A DNA stretch of 64,000 bases from Roseiarcus sp963774195 (GCA_963774195.1 CAVZDY010000001.1:248001-312000), one strand, 5' to 3'; numbered from the stretch's first letter, positions 9,327-19,195 are shown. The notes: generated by a model not told the origin, from the letters alone. Made by a program: numbers and translations.

Positions 9327-10937
9327 TCACCGCTGCAAGCGCACGCCGAGCAGGAAGATGTCGGCCACATAGTTCGAGTTCGGCGCGTTCGATTCGTATC
9401 GCTGCCGCGTCGCGCTCGCCTTGAGAACCACGTCGCGCGAGAGGTGATATTCGGCGTGCGCGCCGAAGGTGGCCGTCCAATCGCGCAGCGAAATGCCGAC
9501 ATAGTCATCAGTGGAATAGCCCGCCGACGCGCCGAGCGTCAGCGCGCGCGTCAGCGAATGGTCGACGCCGATCGTATAGGCGCGCTGCACCGTGCCGGAG
9601 GCGCCCGGCGTGATCGAATCGGCGAGGGCGGTCGAGGCCTTGCCGGTCACCGTCGTCAGCGGCGTCGCCGTCCATGCGAGCGAGGCGTCAAACAGCGGCG
9701 TGCGCACGTCAGGCAGACGCGCGTCCTGGTAATTGCGCGCGCCGTATCCAACGCTCGCCTCGCCGGTGAGCTCTTGGGCCAAGGCGATGCTGGCGCCGGC
9801 CCGCGCGATGACGCCGTCCGAATTGCGGGCGTAGCCGGTGTAATCCACCCCGTCGTCGTAGCGACGCGTGTCAATCTCGGTCTCTACGAACGGCGAAATC
9901 GTCGGGCTCAGCTCGTAGGAGGCGCGCGCCGTCACCCCGTAGTCGTTGTAGTCGTCGGTCGAAAGGGGAAAGAAGACGCCGTCGGCAAGCGTCGCGTCCT
10001 CGTAGGCGGTCCGGTCGACCGAGCCGTGCAGCCCGAGGGTGAAGAGACCGAACTTTTGCGCGCCGCCGACCGTCACGCCGTAGGTCTCCACCAGCGGGTT
10101 GCTGGTCGACGCCGACGTGGAATTCAGGCCGAGCGAGGTGAGCGTCTGCGTGGCGATGTTGAAACGTCCCTCGGCGTCGAGGGAGAGGTCGCGCGTGACG
10201 TCCAGCCGTCCGTCGAGCGTGCCGGACCCGTAGGGCGCGTTGAATTCGGGAGCGCCGAAATAATCGGTGTAGCCGCCTTTGAACGAGCCGTGCAGGTCAT
10301 TGGTCGACCAATCGGACTGCAGAGCGAGCCCGCCTTCGGTCGTCTCGAAGGCCGAACCCTTCTGCGCGGCCGCCGTGAAGCCCGGATTGGAGGACCAACC
10401 GACGTCCTCTTCGACATAGGGCGTCAGCTTGAGACCGCCGGCGTCGATTCCGACCGGATCGAATGGCTTGTCGTCGACCGGCGGCTTCTTTCGCGGCTGG
10501 GGCGGCGGCGGGAGCGCGGCGACAGTTGGCGGCGGCGTCTGCCCGTCGGCGAGTTCGGGCGGCCCGCCGCGCAGCCCGAGCCGCTGGGCGTTCGGATAGA
10601 CGCCCAGCGTCAGCGGAGCGGTCGCCGCTTTCTTGGCCGGGGGCTTCTTCGTTGGCGTGGAAGGGCCGGCGTCGGTCGGCGGCGGCGTAATCGTGGGCGC
10701 GGGCGGCGCGAAATCGGGCGACGTTGGCGGCGCCGGGGGCCCGGCGGCGTCGGGCGTCGCGGCGTCGGGCGTTGCGGCGTCCATTGCGAGCGCAGGGGGA
10801 TCGTCGCCGCGCAGTCCCAGCGAATCAACGGGGGCTTGCTGCGCCAGCCCCGGCGTGGCGGCGGCCGCCCAAACGAACGCCAGCGCGCCAACGGCGACGG
10901 GCCGAATCCGCCCAAGCTCGCTGAGGCGCGACCGCAA
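9327..10937 (-). CDS. outer-membrane beta-barrel protein with proline-rich N-terminal region
   Basis: A 536-residue protein. It has a signal peptide (about 1-33, ending PGLAQ), a Pro/Ala/Thr-rich linker (about 50-170) with a repeated DSLGLRGDD / QRLGLRGGP motif, then about 350 residues of alternating amphipathic strands. These include DLHGSFKGGYTDYFG, LTLGLHGSVDRTAYED and LGASAGYSTDDYVG, typical of putative beta-barrel porin 2-like proteins. The start is a TTG at 10937 with AGGAG 6 bp upstream. An ATG 4 bp earlier is out of frame with the signal peptide. Function is unknown; neighbouring galE, galU and kdsD make an envelope-polysaccharide role possible. Confidence 0.75.
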   Translation of the reverse strand: MRSRLSELGRIRPVAVGALAFVWAAAATPGLAQQAPVDSLGLRGDDPPALAMDAATPDAATPDAAGPPAPPTSPDFAPPAPTITPPPTDAGPSTPTKKPPAKKAATAPLTLGVYPNAQRLGLRGGPPELADGQTPPPTVAALPPPPQPRKKPPVDDKPFDPVGIDAGGLKLTPYVEEDVGWSSNPGFTAAAQKGSAFETTEGGLALQSDWSTNDLHGSFKGGYTDYFGAPEFNAPYGSGTLDGRLDVTRDLSLDAEGRFNIATQTLTSLGLNSTSASTSNPLVETYGVTVGGAQKFGLFTLGLHGSVDRTAYEDATLADGVFFPLSTDDYNDYGVTARASYELSPTISPFVETEIDTRRYDDGVDYTGYARNSDGVIARAGASIALAQELTGEASVGYGARNYQDARLPDVRTPLFDASLAWTATPLTTVTGKASTALADSITPGASGTVQRAYTIGVDHSLTRALTLGASAGYSTDDYVGISLRDWTATFGAHAEYHLSRDVVLKASATRQRYESNAPNSNYVADIFLLGVRLQR

Positions 10938-11113
10938 ACATCACTCCTTTCGCGCGCGCATTCGCCCGCCGCGCCTATGCCGATGGGTAAATTTCTATGG
11001 TTAATTCTGTCTTAAGGAAGCTTGCCGCAAACTGGCGTCGGCCGATGATCGTGGCGGGCGCATCGCGCAGCAGGGGGCTGCATCGCGCGCGTCGCGTGTG
11101 TTATGAGCCCGTC

Positions 11114-12103
11114 ATGATCCAAAACAGATTCGACGCGGTCGCCTCGGCCGTGCGGGCGATTTGCGCCGAACAACAGGGGCTTGCGGCGCTGGAAGAGGCG
11201 CTCCGTCAACCCGGCGAAGCCAATCTCGGCGCCGCCTTCGTGCGCGCCGTCGCAACGATCTCCGGGGCGCAAGGCCGCGTGATCGTCACCGGGGTCGGCA
11301 AGTCCGGCCTCATCGGGCGCAAGATCGCCGCGACGCTCGCCTCGACCGGGCAGCCCGCCAGTTTCGTCCACGCCGCGGAGGCCAGCCACGGCGACCTTGG
11401 CATGGTGCAGACGAGCGACGTGGTGCTCGCCATCTCGTGGTCCGGCGAGACGGCCGAACTCGCCGCAATCATCACCTACGCGAAGCGCTTCGCCATTCCG
11501 CTCATCGCGATCACCGCCAACGCCGACAGCGCCCTCGGCCGCGAAGCCGACATCATCCTCTGCCTGCCGACCGCGCCGGAGGCCTGCCCGAACGGCCTTG
11601 CTCCGACCACCTCGACGACCATGCAGCTCGTGATCGGCGACGCGCTGGCGATCGCGCTGCTCGAGGGCAAAGGATTCACCGCCCGCGATTTTCGCGTCTT
11701 CCATCCCGGCGGCAAGCTCGGCGCGAAACTCGCCCATGTGCGCGAGGTGATGCACCAGGGCGAACGGGTGCCGCGCATTCAAGTCGGCGCGCGAATGGCC
11801 GACGCGATCGTCGAGATGACCTCCAAGGGCTTCGGCTGCGTCGGAGTGTTCGACGAAAACGGCGCCCTCGCCGGCATCATCACCGACGGCGATCTGCGCC
11901 GGCACCTGCGCTCGAACCTCATCGTCGACACCCCGGTCGAAGAGGTGATGACGCGCTCGCCGCGCACCATACCGCCCGATGCGCTGGTCGCCGAAGCGCT
12001 CGAGATCATCAGCCACAAGATATCGGCGCTGCTGGTGATCGAAGACGGCGGGGTGGTCGGCATCGTGCATTTCCACGATCTGCTTCGCGTCGGCGCCGCA
12101 TAA
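11114..12103 (+). CDS. kdsD: arabinose-5-phosphate isomerase (KpsF/GutQ family)
   Basis: A 329-residue protein. An N-terminal SIS domain (GVGKSGLIGRKIAATLASTG, then LAISWSGETAE) is followed by two CBS domains; the second contains RSPRTIPPDALVAEALEI. It converts ribulose-5-phosphate to arabinose-5-phosphate, the first step of KDO synthesis for lipopolysaccharide. The ATG at 11114 gives the expected length; the longer frame to 10997 adds unrelated residues. It is followed directly by tRNA-Thr. Confidence 0.92.
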   Translation: MIQNRFDAVASAVRAICAEQQGLAALEEALRQPGEANLGAAFVRAVATISGAQGRVIVTGVGKSGLIGRKIAATLASTGQPASFVHAAEASHGDLGMVQTSDVVLAISWSGETAELAAIITYAKRFAIPLIAITANADSALGREADIILCLPTAPEACPNGLAPTTSTTMQLVIGDALAIALLEGKGFTARDFRVFHPGGKLGAKLAHVREVMHQGERVPRIQVGARMADAIVEMTSKGFGCVGVFDENGALAGIITDGDLRRHLRSNLIVDTPVEEVMTRSPRTIPPDALVAEALEIISHKISALLVIEDGGVVGIVHFHDLLRVGAA

Positions 12104-12197
12104 GGACATTTCGCGTCCACGATCGCGCTTCACGTTCTTGCGTTGAGCGTCGGCCTATGGCAAAAGCCCCCCGTTCGCCGGCTCCGCCGCACGCGAC

Positions 12198-12272
<75 letters not shown>

Positions 12273-12362
12273 TCTAAGCCTTTGTTTTCGCAAAAACCCT
12301 TTGCAAAACAGCCGAATTCTGTCCATTTTGCCGTTACAATCCTCGTTACAAGGGGCGGCATT

Positions 12363-14013
12363 TTGGCGGGTGAAATTCGGCACCTTCTCAATCGCAACGG
12401 TCGGTACTTTGCCCGCGTCGTCGTACCCGCCGATCTCCGCAAAGCAGCCGGCAAGACCGAACTTCGTCTCGGCCTCGGCCCCGATCGGCGGGTGGCCCTT
12501 CGCAAATTACCTGGCGCAGTCGGCCAACTCCAGGACACCCTGGCCGCAGCGCGGATCGCTGTGCATGGAAACGCATCACCCCCTCGGCCGCGGCCCCTGA
12601 CTGACAACGAGCTCGCCCACCTGCACTACGAAGAAACGCTCGAGCGCGACAGTGCCGCTCGAGATATTCCCCTCCCACCGAGGCCGGTCGAGGCGCTCGA
12701 TGAGTTCGAAATCGCTCACCGGCCTTTCGACTATCCCCGCGTCACCGTAGCCAGCATGAATCGGATCTTTGGTCCGGGGTACGAAAAAGCGCTCCGACGA
12801 GTTCGCAAGCGGCGAGGCGACCGATGACGAGATCGACGCCGTAGTCGGCGTTTCCATCGAAGCGTTTCGAGCACGCGGAGCGATCGACGAAGTTCACGGG
12901 ACAGCCCGATGGCGGGCGCTATCGCGGCTTATCGCAGGCGTCGAACTCGAGGCGTATCGCCGCTCCTGCGAGCGCGATGCCGGTTATTACGGCGGGACTC
13001 CGTCATTTCCTCCGCTTACCGAGCCGCCACCCCATGACCTCGAGGCCGAGGCCGTCTCACTGAACGACTTGTTCACAGGTTTCGTGAGCGAGTTGCGCCG
13101 TTCTGGAAAGGGGGCAGCAACGGAACGTCGCTGGAAGCCATGCATTGCTGCGCTGACCGAATTCCTGAAGCACGATGATGCACGGCGGCTGACGCGCCAA
13201 GATGTCATACGCTGGCGGGATGACCTTCTTCTTTCCCTCGCCCCTAAAACCGTGCGCGACGCTCATCTCACCGCGCTCAAAGCAATTCTGCAATGGGGCA
13301 TCGATTTGGGGAGGCTCCCTCCTCAGAACGCTGCAGCGTCGGTGAAGGTGCGTGTTCGCGCGAAGGTACAAAGTCGTGAGCGGGGCCTAACCGACGAGGA
13401 AGCCGTCGCCATCCTGAAGGCCTCTGTCACTTATGCGGCCCCAGAACGAAGCAACCCGCGGACGACCGAAAGCGTCTACACCGCCGCCGCGAAACGCTGG
13501 ATTCCGTGGCTGTGCGCCTTCACCGGGGCTCGCGTCGCGGAGATAGCGCAGCTTCGAAAGGCCGACGTGCGGCTCGACGACGCGGTGCCTCACATCCGGA
13601 TTACCCCTGACGCCGGCTCGACCAAAACCGGCCTCTTTCGGGATGTGCCGCTGCACCCGCAATTGATTCAGCTAGGTTTTGACGCCTTTGTCCGCAGCTC
13701 AGATGATGGTCCCTTATTTTTTGACGGAAAGAGCAAGCGGAACGGCTCGACCCACCCCGCTAAACAAGTCGCCCAGAGACTTGCTGTCTGGGTTCGATCG
13801 CTGAACGTCATCTCTGTCGAAGTAGATCCTAATCATGGCTGGCGACATAGGATGAAGACGGTCGCGCGAAACCTCGGTCTCGAGATGCGTGTGGTCGACG
13901 CTATCCAAGGCCACGCGCCAAGAACCGCGGGCGAGCGGTACGGCGATGTTTCGCTGCAGGCACAAGCGCAAGTCGTTCGCAAGCTTCCCTTCTACGAGGT
14001 AGGAGCAGCTTAG
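12363..14013 (+). pseudogene. int: tyrosine site-specific integrase, frameshifted
   Basis: The N-terminal part (12,363-about 12,800) reads RHLLNRNGRYFARVVVP then GKTELRLGLGPDRR, the arm-type N-domain of DUF6538-like phage integrases. The C-terminal part is in the next frame (to 14,013) and has the core-binding domain and catalytic residues: Arg in TGARVAEIAQL, Lys in STKTG, HxxR in HGWRHRM, GH in IQGHAPRT and Tyr in AGERYGDV. The frames meet between about 12,770 and 12,830, so one base is gained or lost. Joined length is about 550 residues. A TTG at 12,363 with AAGGGG upstream is the likeliest start. It would catalyse island integration at tRNA-Thr; the shift may be a sequencing error. Confidence 0.82.
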
Positions 14014-14672
14014 CGTCTGTCCACAATGGTCCAAACTGGGACGAGGGTCGCGCGCGACAGGCCACGTCGCTCGCGGGTGGCAAGGATGAGCTGGAGTCTG
14101 TTGAACAACGGATGGATGGCTCTGGCGCTTCTTGCCCGTCTTCTAGGACTTCGTCTCCTCCCAACAGAGCTGCTCAAGGCTGAATGAGCATCGCGGCCGC
14201 GTAGCTGGCGGCACCGCAAATGACCGTCAGGCGGATCCCGCTCCGATTTCCGAATCCGCATCTCGAAACCGCCACGGCAATCGAGATGTCTCATTGAAAG
14301 CGATAACACGTCGCCCCCGGTCGACGTCGTTGACGGGCGTGACTAATCGGCGTGGGACCCGAGTGTCGGCCAGCGCCGCAACGTCCCGATTGCATTTACG
14401 TTGTTGGCCTCAATCCGCGACGCCTGTTCACAGCCCACCCTGAAGAATGGAGGCATCTACCAAGCCGACGACTCGCGGTTAGCGACTCGAATCTCCCCAG
14501 TCAGACAGCTGGAGCGGTCGGAATCAGCCTTTTCGGACGTTCCTCGGCCGAAGACCGGCCGGCCGCAAGGCGCGTTCAGCGCTACTCTTCTTGACAGCTT
14601 ACAATCGACAAAGGACAAAGCGTCGCGGCTGGGACATATGAGGTCAGGCTCCGCGGGATTGCGGAGGCGACG
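14014..14672. other. 659 bp without a recognisable gene
   Basis: No open frame here resembles a protein family. A stretch at about 14,080-14,170 weakly resembles one at about 21,505-21,600 (shared GGCAAGGATGAG and TCTAGGACTTC), hinting at a common decayed element. The end of the region must carry the promoter of the helicase-ART-ARH operon. Confidence 0.5.
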
Positions 14673-16151
14673 ATGATAGGCGTGCAGAAGCTAGATCGTT
14701 TCGACGGGCGACGCTGTCTAGTCAGTTCCGGCGCGCGAGGGGGGCAATATATGCGGGTATTGCGGAGACAACCGCCGACTCCAGAGCAGATTGGCATCGT
14801 GCGTCGGATCCAGCAAGGCGTGTCTCTCATTCGCGGCGCCGCCGGCAGCGGGAAGACCTCGACAGCTTTGACTGCGTTGCGTGCCGTTACTGGTGCTACC
14901 GTCAACCAGCTGCGCAGCGAAGGTCGTCTTCCCGCGAATGTGCTCGTACTCACGTACAACAACTCGCTCCGCGGTTATATCGCTGCCGTCGCGGAGGGAG
15001 AACTCGCGGACTACGCCGACGACGCACGCTTCTACATTATGACCTTTGACAAGTGGGCTTACACGACCTTGGAATGGCAAGGCCCGGTACAGATCGAAGC
15101 GATAAACAACCAGATCCGCTCCCTCGCCAATCAGTTTCCAAGGGACAGCGCTTTCGTCATCGACGAAGTCAACTACGTACTTGGCAGATTCACGGCAGAT
15201 ACGCTCGAAGACTACGTGGGTGCGCAGCGCACGGGTCGCGGTGCCTCTCCACCGATGGGCCGTCTAGTGCGGCATAGGCTGCTCGATGAGGTCATCCGCC
15301 CGCTTCTGAGATGGAAAGAGCAGTACGGCTATCGCGATTTTAACGACTTGGCCCTCTCGATGGCCGAAACGCAGCCGGATGCCAGATACGACGTAATCGT
15401 TGTCGATGAGGCACAGGACCTGTCCGCGAACCAGCTTCGGGCGATTCTCAGACACGCCGCACCGGACGCCACGATCACTATTGTCACCAATTCAGCTCAA
15501 CGGATCTATCCGAGGGGGGCGCCCTGGGCCGAAGCCGGCTTCCTTATCCCCCCTAACCGAAGCTTCAAGCTATCGCGTAACTATAGGAACACCCGCGAGA
15601 TCGCGGCCTTGGCTGCGGCGATAGCCCAAGGAATTGCGATGGACGACGACGGCAGCCTGCCCGACCCCCACGCATGCGCCCGGCACGGTGAGTTACCAAT
15701 TTTCCTAAACGGGCGATTCCACGGCCAACTCTCCCATGTGATGGAGAGGCTGGCGACGATTGATCTGGAGAACGAAACCGTCGGCTTCCTACACCTCAAG
15801 GGTGGTGGATGGTTCGACGAGATCCGCGGAGCCCTAACGCAAGCTGGCCACAACTATTGCGAACTGCAGGGGGCAAACGACTGGCCAGAGGATGGCGCGA
15901 ACATCGGGCTGTGCACGCTGCACAGCGCCAAGGGGTTAGAGTTCGATCATGTATTCATGATCGGCCTGGCCCAGTCGCACGCGTCCTATGGCGACGCTCC
16001 CGACGACGACCGCTACGAAACTCTGCGTCGTCTACTCGCGATGGGCGTCGGCCGCGCCAGAACGAGCGTATATTTTGGAGCAAAGCCCGGAGAGGCTCTA
16101 GCTGCACTCGACATCATTGACCCCGCTCTTTTCTTGGAGGTCCAGGTATGA
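14673..16151 (+). CDS. UvrD/Rep-like superfamily 1 helicase
   Basis: A 492-residue ATPase; the ATG at 14673 has GGAGG 5 bp upstream. Walker A is GAAGSGKT (55-62), motif II VVDEAQDL (243-250), motif III position TNSAQRIY (272-279), motif IV-like LSRNYRNTREI (300-310), motif V TLHSAKGLEFDHVF (415-428) and motif VI GVGRART (458-464). It is shorter than UvrD or Rep, with small 1B/2B regions, like the compact UvrD-like proteins found in conflict systems. Its stop overlaps the next start in ATGA (16148-16151). With the ADP-ribosyltransferase and ADP-ribosylglycohydrolase behind it, it may sense or repair modified or damaged DNA; this role is inferred. Confidence 0.88.
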   Translation: MIGVQKLDRFDGRRCLVSSGARGGQYMRVLRRQPPTPEQIGIVRRIQQGVSLIRGAAGSGKTSTALTALRAVTGATVNQLRSEGRLPANVLVLTYNNSLRGYIAAVAEGELADYADDARFYIMTFDKWAYTTLEWQGPVQIEAINNQIRSLANQFPRDSAFVIDEVNYVLGRFTADTLEDYVGAQRTGRGASPPMGRLVRHRLLDEVIRPLLRWKEQYGYRDFNDLALSMAETQPDARYDVIVVDEAQDLSANQLRAILRHAAPDATITIVTNSAQRIYPRGAPWAEAGFLIPPNRSFKLSRNYRNTREIAALAAAIAQGIAMDDDGSLPDPHACARHGELPIFLNGRFHGQLSHVMERLATIDLENETVGFLHLKGGGWFDEIRGALTQAGHNYCELQGANDWPEDGANIGLCTLHSAKGLEFDHVFMIGLAQSHASYGDAPDDDRYETLRRLLAMGVGRARTSVYFGAKPGEALAALDIIDPALFLEVQV

Positions 16152-16795
16152 CCTTGGCCGACAGAATTGCGGCGCGGCGGATCAAAGAGGTGGTCCACTT
16201 CACCTCCAGCCACGGCTGTCTGGGGACGCTCTACACGAAACAGCTTCAATCCCGGACGCGCCTGGAAGGCGATCCCATGGTGGAATATCTCTTTAAGCCC
16301 AATGCCATTTTCAGGAAGGATGCCGCGTATTTGGACCACGTCAGTCTTTCATTATCCAACATAAATACACAGTTTTACAACACAAGCTCCACCTCTTGGC
16401 ATCGCGACGAGCCGATATTCTGGTGCATTCTGTCGTTCGATCCGATCATTCTTACACACGCTGGCGTCGAGTTCGCCACCACGAACAACATTTACACGTC
16501 CGTAAGGCGAGGGCGGGGCACTGCGGGCCTTGAAGCGCTATACGCGGATGAAGTCGTCCGCTGGGGCACCAACACTGTCCGCCGATCGCCCGAATTGCCG
16601 GCGTCCCACCCAACCTGCTTTCAAGCCGAGGTTCTTTATCCCTCAGCCGTCTCGACAGACCATCTACAACGCATCTACGCTAGAGAGCAGCGTGATCAAT
16701 CCGAGATTATCGGATTCCTGAAGGCCACGTTCCACCGAGACGTCGAAGTGCTAGTTGCGCCAGAAAAATTCAATCAAGGGCCCCATGACCTTTAG
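16148..16795 (+). CDS. DarT-like ADP-ribosyltransferase (DUF4433 type)
   Basis: A 215-residue protein. DarT-family features seen: HFTS near the N-terminus (His17) after a basic helix, the NAD-pocket region with the central SLSLSNINTQFYN segment, and FQAEVLYPSAVSTDHLQRIY, whose Glu161 matches the position of the catalytic Glu of DarT (about 160) within the family's AEVLVP-like strand. DarT toxins ADP-ribosylate single-stranded DNA bases using NAD+. Similarity is by motif only and the modified target is unknown. It is translationally coupled to the helicase in front (ATGA) and overlaps the ARH gene behind by 11 bp, so toxin and presumed reversing enzyme are made together. Confidence 0.72.
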   Translation: MTLADRIAARRIKEVVHFTSSHGCLGTLYTKQLQSRTRLEGDPMVEYLFKPNAIFRKDAAYLDHVSLSLSNINTQFYNTSSTSWHRDEPIFWCILSFDPIILTHAGVEFATTNNIYTSVRRGRGTAGLEALYADEVVRWGTNTVRRSPELPASHPTCFQAEVLYPSAVSTDHLQRIYAREQRDQSEIIGFLKATFHRDVEVLVAPEKFNQGPHDL

Positions 16796-18314
16796 CCGCC
16801 AGTCCCAGACCCGCTTATCCGCAGTATGGGCCGCATATGGCGATGCGCTCGGATTTATTACTGAATTAGCCGATGAGGGCCGTCTGCAGTATCGTTCTGG
16901 CTTCCCAAATGTGACGCGCACCATCGAATGGCGTCGAAAGATCGGCGGCGCGACAGGTACCACCGTTGTATTGCCCGCTGGCACCTACTCCGACGACACC
17001 CAACTGCGTCTGTCGACCTCCAGGGCGATCCGCGCGGATGGTTCCTTCGACGTTGCAGCCTTCGCAAAGGTCGAACTTCCCGCTTGGGCAAACTATGGGC
17101 TAGGTCAAGGAATTGCTTCGCGTGAAGCCGCCTCGAACTTGGCTCGGACGTCCGCCACTTGGTACGCAAACTTCTTCGAAAGCAAACGAGCTTCCTATAT
17201 TAAAGGTGGCGGCAACGGCGCGGCGATGCGAATTCAGCCGCACGTCTGGGCAGCCACCGACCTGAAAAATCACGGCCGGATTTTCCGCGACGTGATACGC
17301 AACGCGATCTGCACCCATGGCCACCCCAGGGGAATAGTCGGTGCGTGTTTTCACGCGGCATCTTTGGCCCGAGCTTTGGACTACGGAGCTCCGCCAACCC
17401 TAGAAGACTGCATGGAGATCACCTCCTCACTTCGTTCGCTGCCCGAGGTGATCCATGCCGACGGAGATCTCCGTCTGTTCTGGCTCGGACCTTGGACCGA
17501 CCGGATTGGCGACACGGTCGAGAACGCTCTCGGGCAGGCAGTCGACGAGCTGATCGCCGATCTTCGCTCCCTAAGCGAGATCCGAGAGCTTGATCTCGCC
17601 AAGGGGTACGACCTGGCGATCGACCGGCTTGATGCGCGGAAACCGGAATCGCGGGGCTCGGGCACGAAGACGTCGCTGCTCGCGAACTTCCTTGCCGCTC
17701 GATCCGACCTCTCCCAGCCGTTTGCAGCCATGGAACTCGTTGCAAACAGCCTCGGCTCAGACACCGATTCTATCGGAACGATGGCTGGCGCCATCATAGG
17801 GGCATGCTCGTCGATCGAATGCAACGCGCCCGTTCAAGACCGCCAGTACATCGAGTCCGAGGCCTCTCGGCTGGCAGCGGTCGCGAGGAATGAAAGCGGC
17901 TCTTCGTTCCGATATCCCGATCTGCGGTCATGGAAGCCAGCCCGGAGCGCCATTGACGCGATCGCTAACGCGGATGGCCGTCTTGTGCTAGACGGCATCG
18001 GCCGGCTCAAACCGAAGTTTGATTCCTCTGCCTCCGGAGGCAACGGCGAGGAACTCCGATGGTTTCAGTTAGAGTTCGGGCAAACAATCCTGGCTCGCGT
18101 CAGGGAGGTGCCGCGTGAACTCTTGACGACTGGACGCGGTACCCCGGCGCTCGACCCGCCACCCGGTCCGGCTCCAGCAACTGCACCTAGAATTCCGGAC
18201 CTCTTCTCCGGAAAAGCTGACCGAAGCCCCTCACGAACGGAACCAGCGCTGCAAGAGCCATCATCAGCGACGCTCAACGAGACGCTCCAAAAGGTGATCG
18301 ATTTCGGGATTTAA
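16785..18314 (+). CDS. ADP-ribosylglycohydrolase (ARH/DraG family)
   Basis: A 509-residue protein. The binuclear-metal ARH motifs are all present: AAYGDALG (17-23), YSDDTQLRL (68-76), GGGNGAAMR (141-149) and DTDSIGTMAGAIIGA (326-340). The first 350 residues form the ARH domain. The remaining 160 are an extension with a Pro/Ala-rich linker (457-480) and no recognised fold. ARH enzymes hydrolyse ADP-ribose from modified macromolecules. Its overlap with the DarT-like gene suggests an antitoxin role that removes the mark, analogous to the DarG macrodomain in DarTG but from an unrelated family. Intact frame. Confidence 0.88.
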   Translation: MTFSRQSQTRLSAVWAAYGDALGFITELADEGRLQYRSGFPNVTRTIEWRRKIGGATGTTVVLPAGTYSDDTQLRLSTSRAIRADGSFDVAAFAKVELPAWANYGLGQGIASREAASNLARTSATWYANFFESKRASYIKGGGNGAAMRIQPHVWAATDLKNHGRIFRDVIRNAICTHGHPRGIVGACFHAASLARALDYGAPPTLEDCMEITSSLRSLPEVIHADGDLRLFWLGPWTDRIGDTVENALGQAVDELIADLRSLSEIRELDLAKGYDLAIDRLDARKPESRGSGTKTSLLANFLAARSDLSQPFAAMELVANSLGSDTDSIGTMAGAIIGACSSIECNAPVQDRQYIESEASRLAAVARNESGSSFRYPDLRSWKPARSAIDAIANADGRLVLDGIGRLKPKFDSSASGGNGEELRWFQLEFGQTILARVREVPRELLTTGRGTPALDPPPGPAPATAPRIPDLFSGKADRSPSRTEPALQEPSSATLNETLQKVIDFGI

Positions 18315-18753
18315 CCCTGATCTGATCGGCCGCGCCCTGCTAGCGCAGGTGCAGCCCGGTCAATCCAACTTCGTTGAAAGAGGCATCGCGCTGGCCTCCA
18401 CGATACTCACCGCCTACGAGGCTCGGATCCGGAAGCGTAAGTAGGGCCACACTGTATCGTCTCATGAGAGGGAGACGATTGGTTCCACTGCCAATGCGGA
18501 TCACTGTCGCGCCGCGGCCGCCCGAGCCGCGGGCGGTCCGGCTGTCGCGCGAAGAGTTGAAGTTTCGGACCGCAATCCGCAATGTAGATGCCGTGGCCAT
18601 GATATTACGTTGCTGTTGTTATTGTGAAGCGGTTCCACATAGACCCCACACAACGCAATTTCGCAAGAGATTTAGCGCGTCGATCAGCGCTCGGACCCCG
18701 CGCCGATTTAGACCGAAGCGAGCGCAGCTGATCGCACCGGCCGCCTCTCGGAA
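18315..18753. other. 440 bp without a confident gene
   Basis: A minus-strand frame (18,340-18,600, 86 codons) is open but matches nothing I know and has biased arginine-rich composition in all frames. I do not call it. The region separates the ARH gene from a convergent XRE pseudogene. Confidence 0.4.
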
Positions 18754-19195
18754 TCACGCTCCTCTAACAATCAGCGTGATCTCCGCGAACATCTCATCGA
18801 CCGCCGCTTCAATTTTGGCGTCGGCGACGGGGTCCGCGTCGCCCGTCGCGATGCGCCACTTTTTCAGGAAAATCTCGGCCTCGTTCTTCGTGGCCAATTG
18901 GCGGCCGAACACCTCCTCGATCACGCCATGGAGGTCCGGCCAGTAAAGCTCGAAGCCGAGTTCGGAACAGATGCGCGGCGTCCGCGCCGAGCGCTTTCGC
19001 GAGCGCCGGAATTTTCTCCAGCGGGACTTTCGTCTCGCCACGCTTGAACATGGAGACGATGTTTGGCTTGTCGTAGCCGATTTCCGCGGCAATCTCGCGC
19101 TAAGTCTTCACGCCTTTGAGGGCGTCGATGCGCCTGTCGAGAAATTTTGCCAAGGCCGCGTTGGCGTAAGGCATGCCGGGGCGGGTTGCGGGCAT
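18754..19195 (-). pseudogene. XRE-family helix-turn-helix regulator, amber stop and frameshift
   Basis: Reading left from the ATG at 19195 (AGGAA upstream) gives ANAALAKFLDRRIDALKGVKT, then a TAG at 19,102-19,100 where the family has Gln, then REIAAEIGYDKPNIVSMFKR and LEKIPALAKALGADAAHL, the HTH. A shift near 18,965 is needed to continue into ELGFELYWPDLHGVIEEVFG and the C-terminus. With two independent lesions, one a base substitution, it is probably a real pseudogene. Whole, it would be a DNA-binding repressor of about 146 residues. Confidence 0.8.

Noticed and set aside
10997..11113. Longer N-terminus for KdsD
   Set aside because: The extra 39 residues are Arg-rich and unlike the family; the ATG at 11114 gives normal length.
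11012..12133. Long minus-strand frame opposite kdsD
   Set aside because: Shadow of a high-GC gene: composition rich in Arg, His and Asp and no family features, while the plus strand is a clear KdsD.
18340..18600. 86-codon minus-strand frame
   Set aside because: No ribosome site or recognisable motif; Arg/Gly-rich, could be chance.
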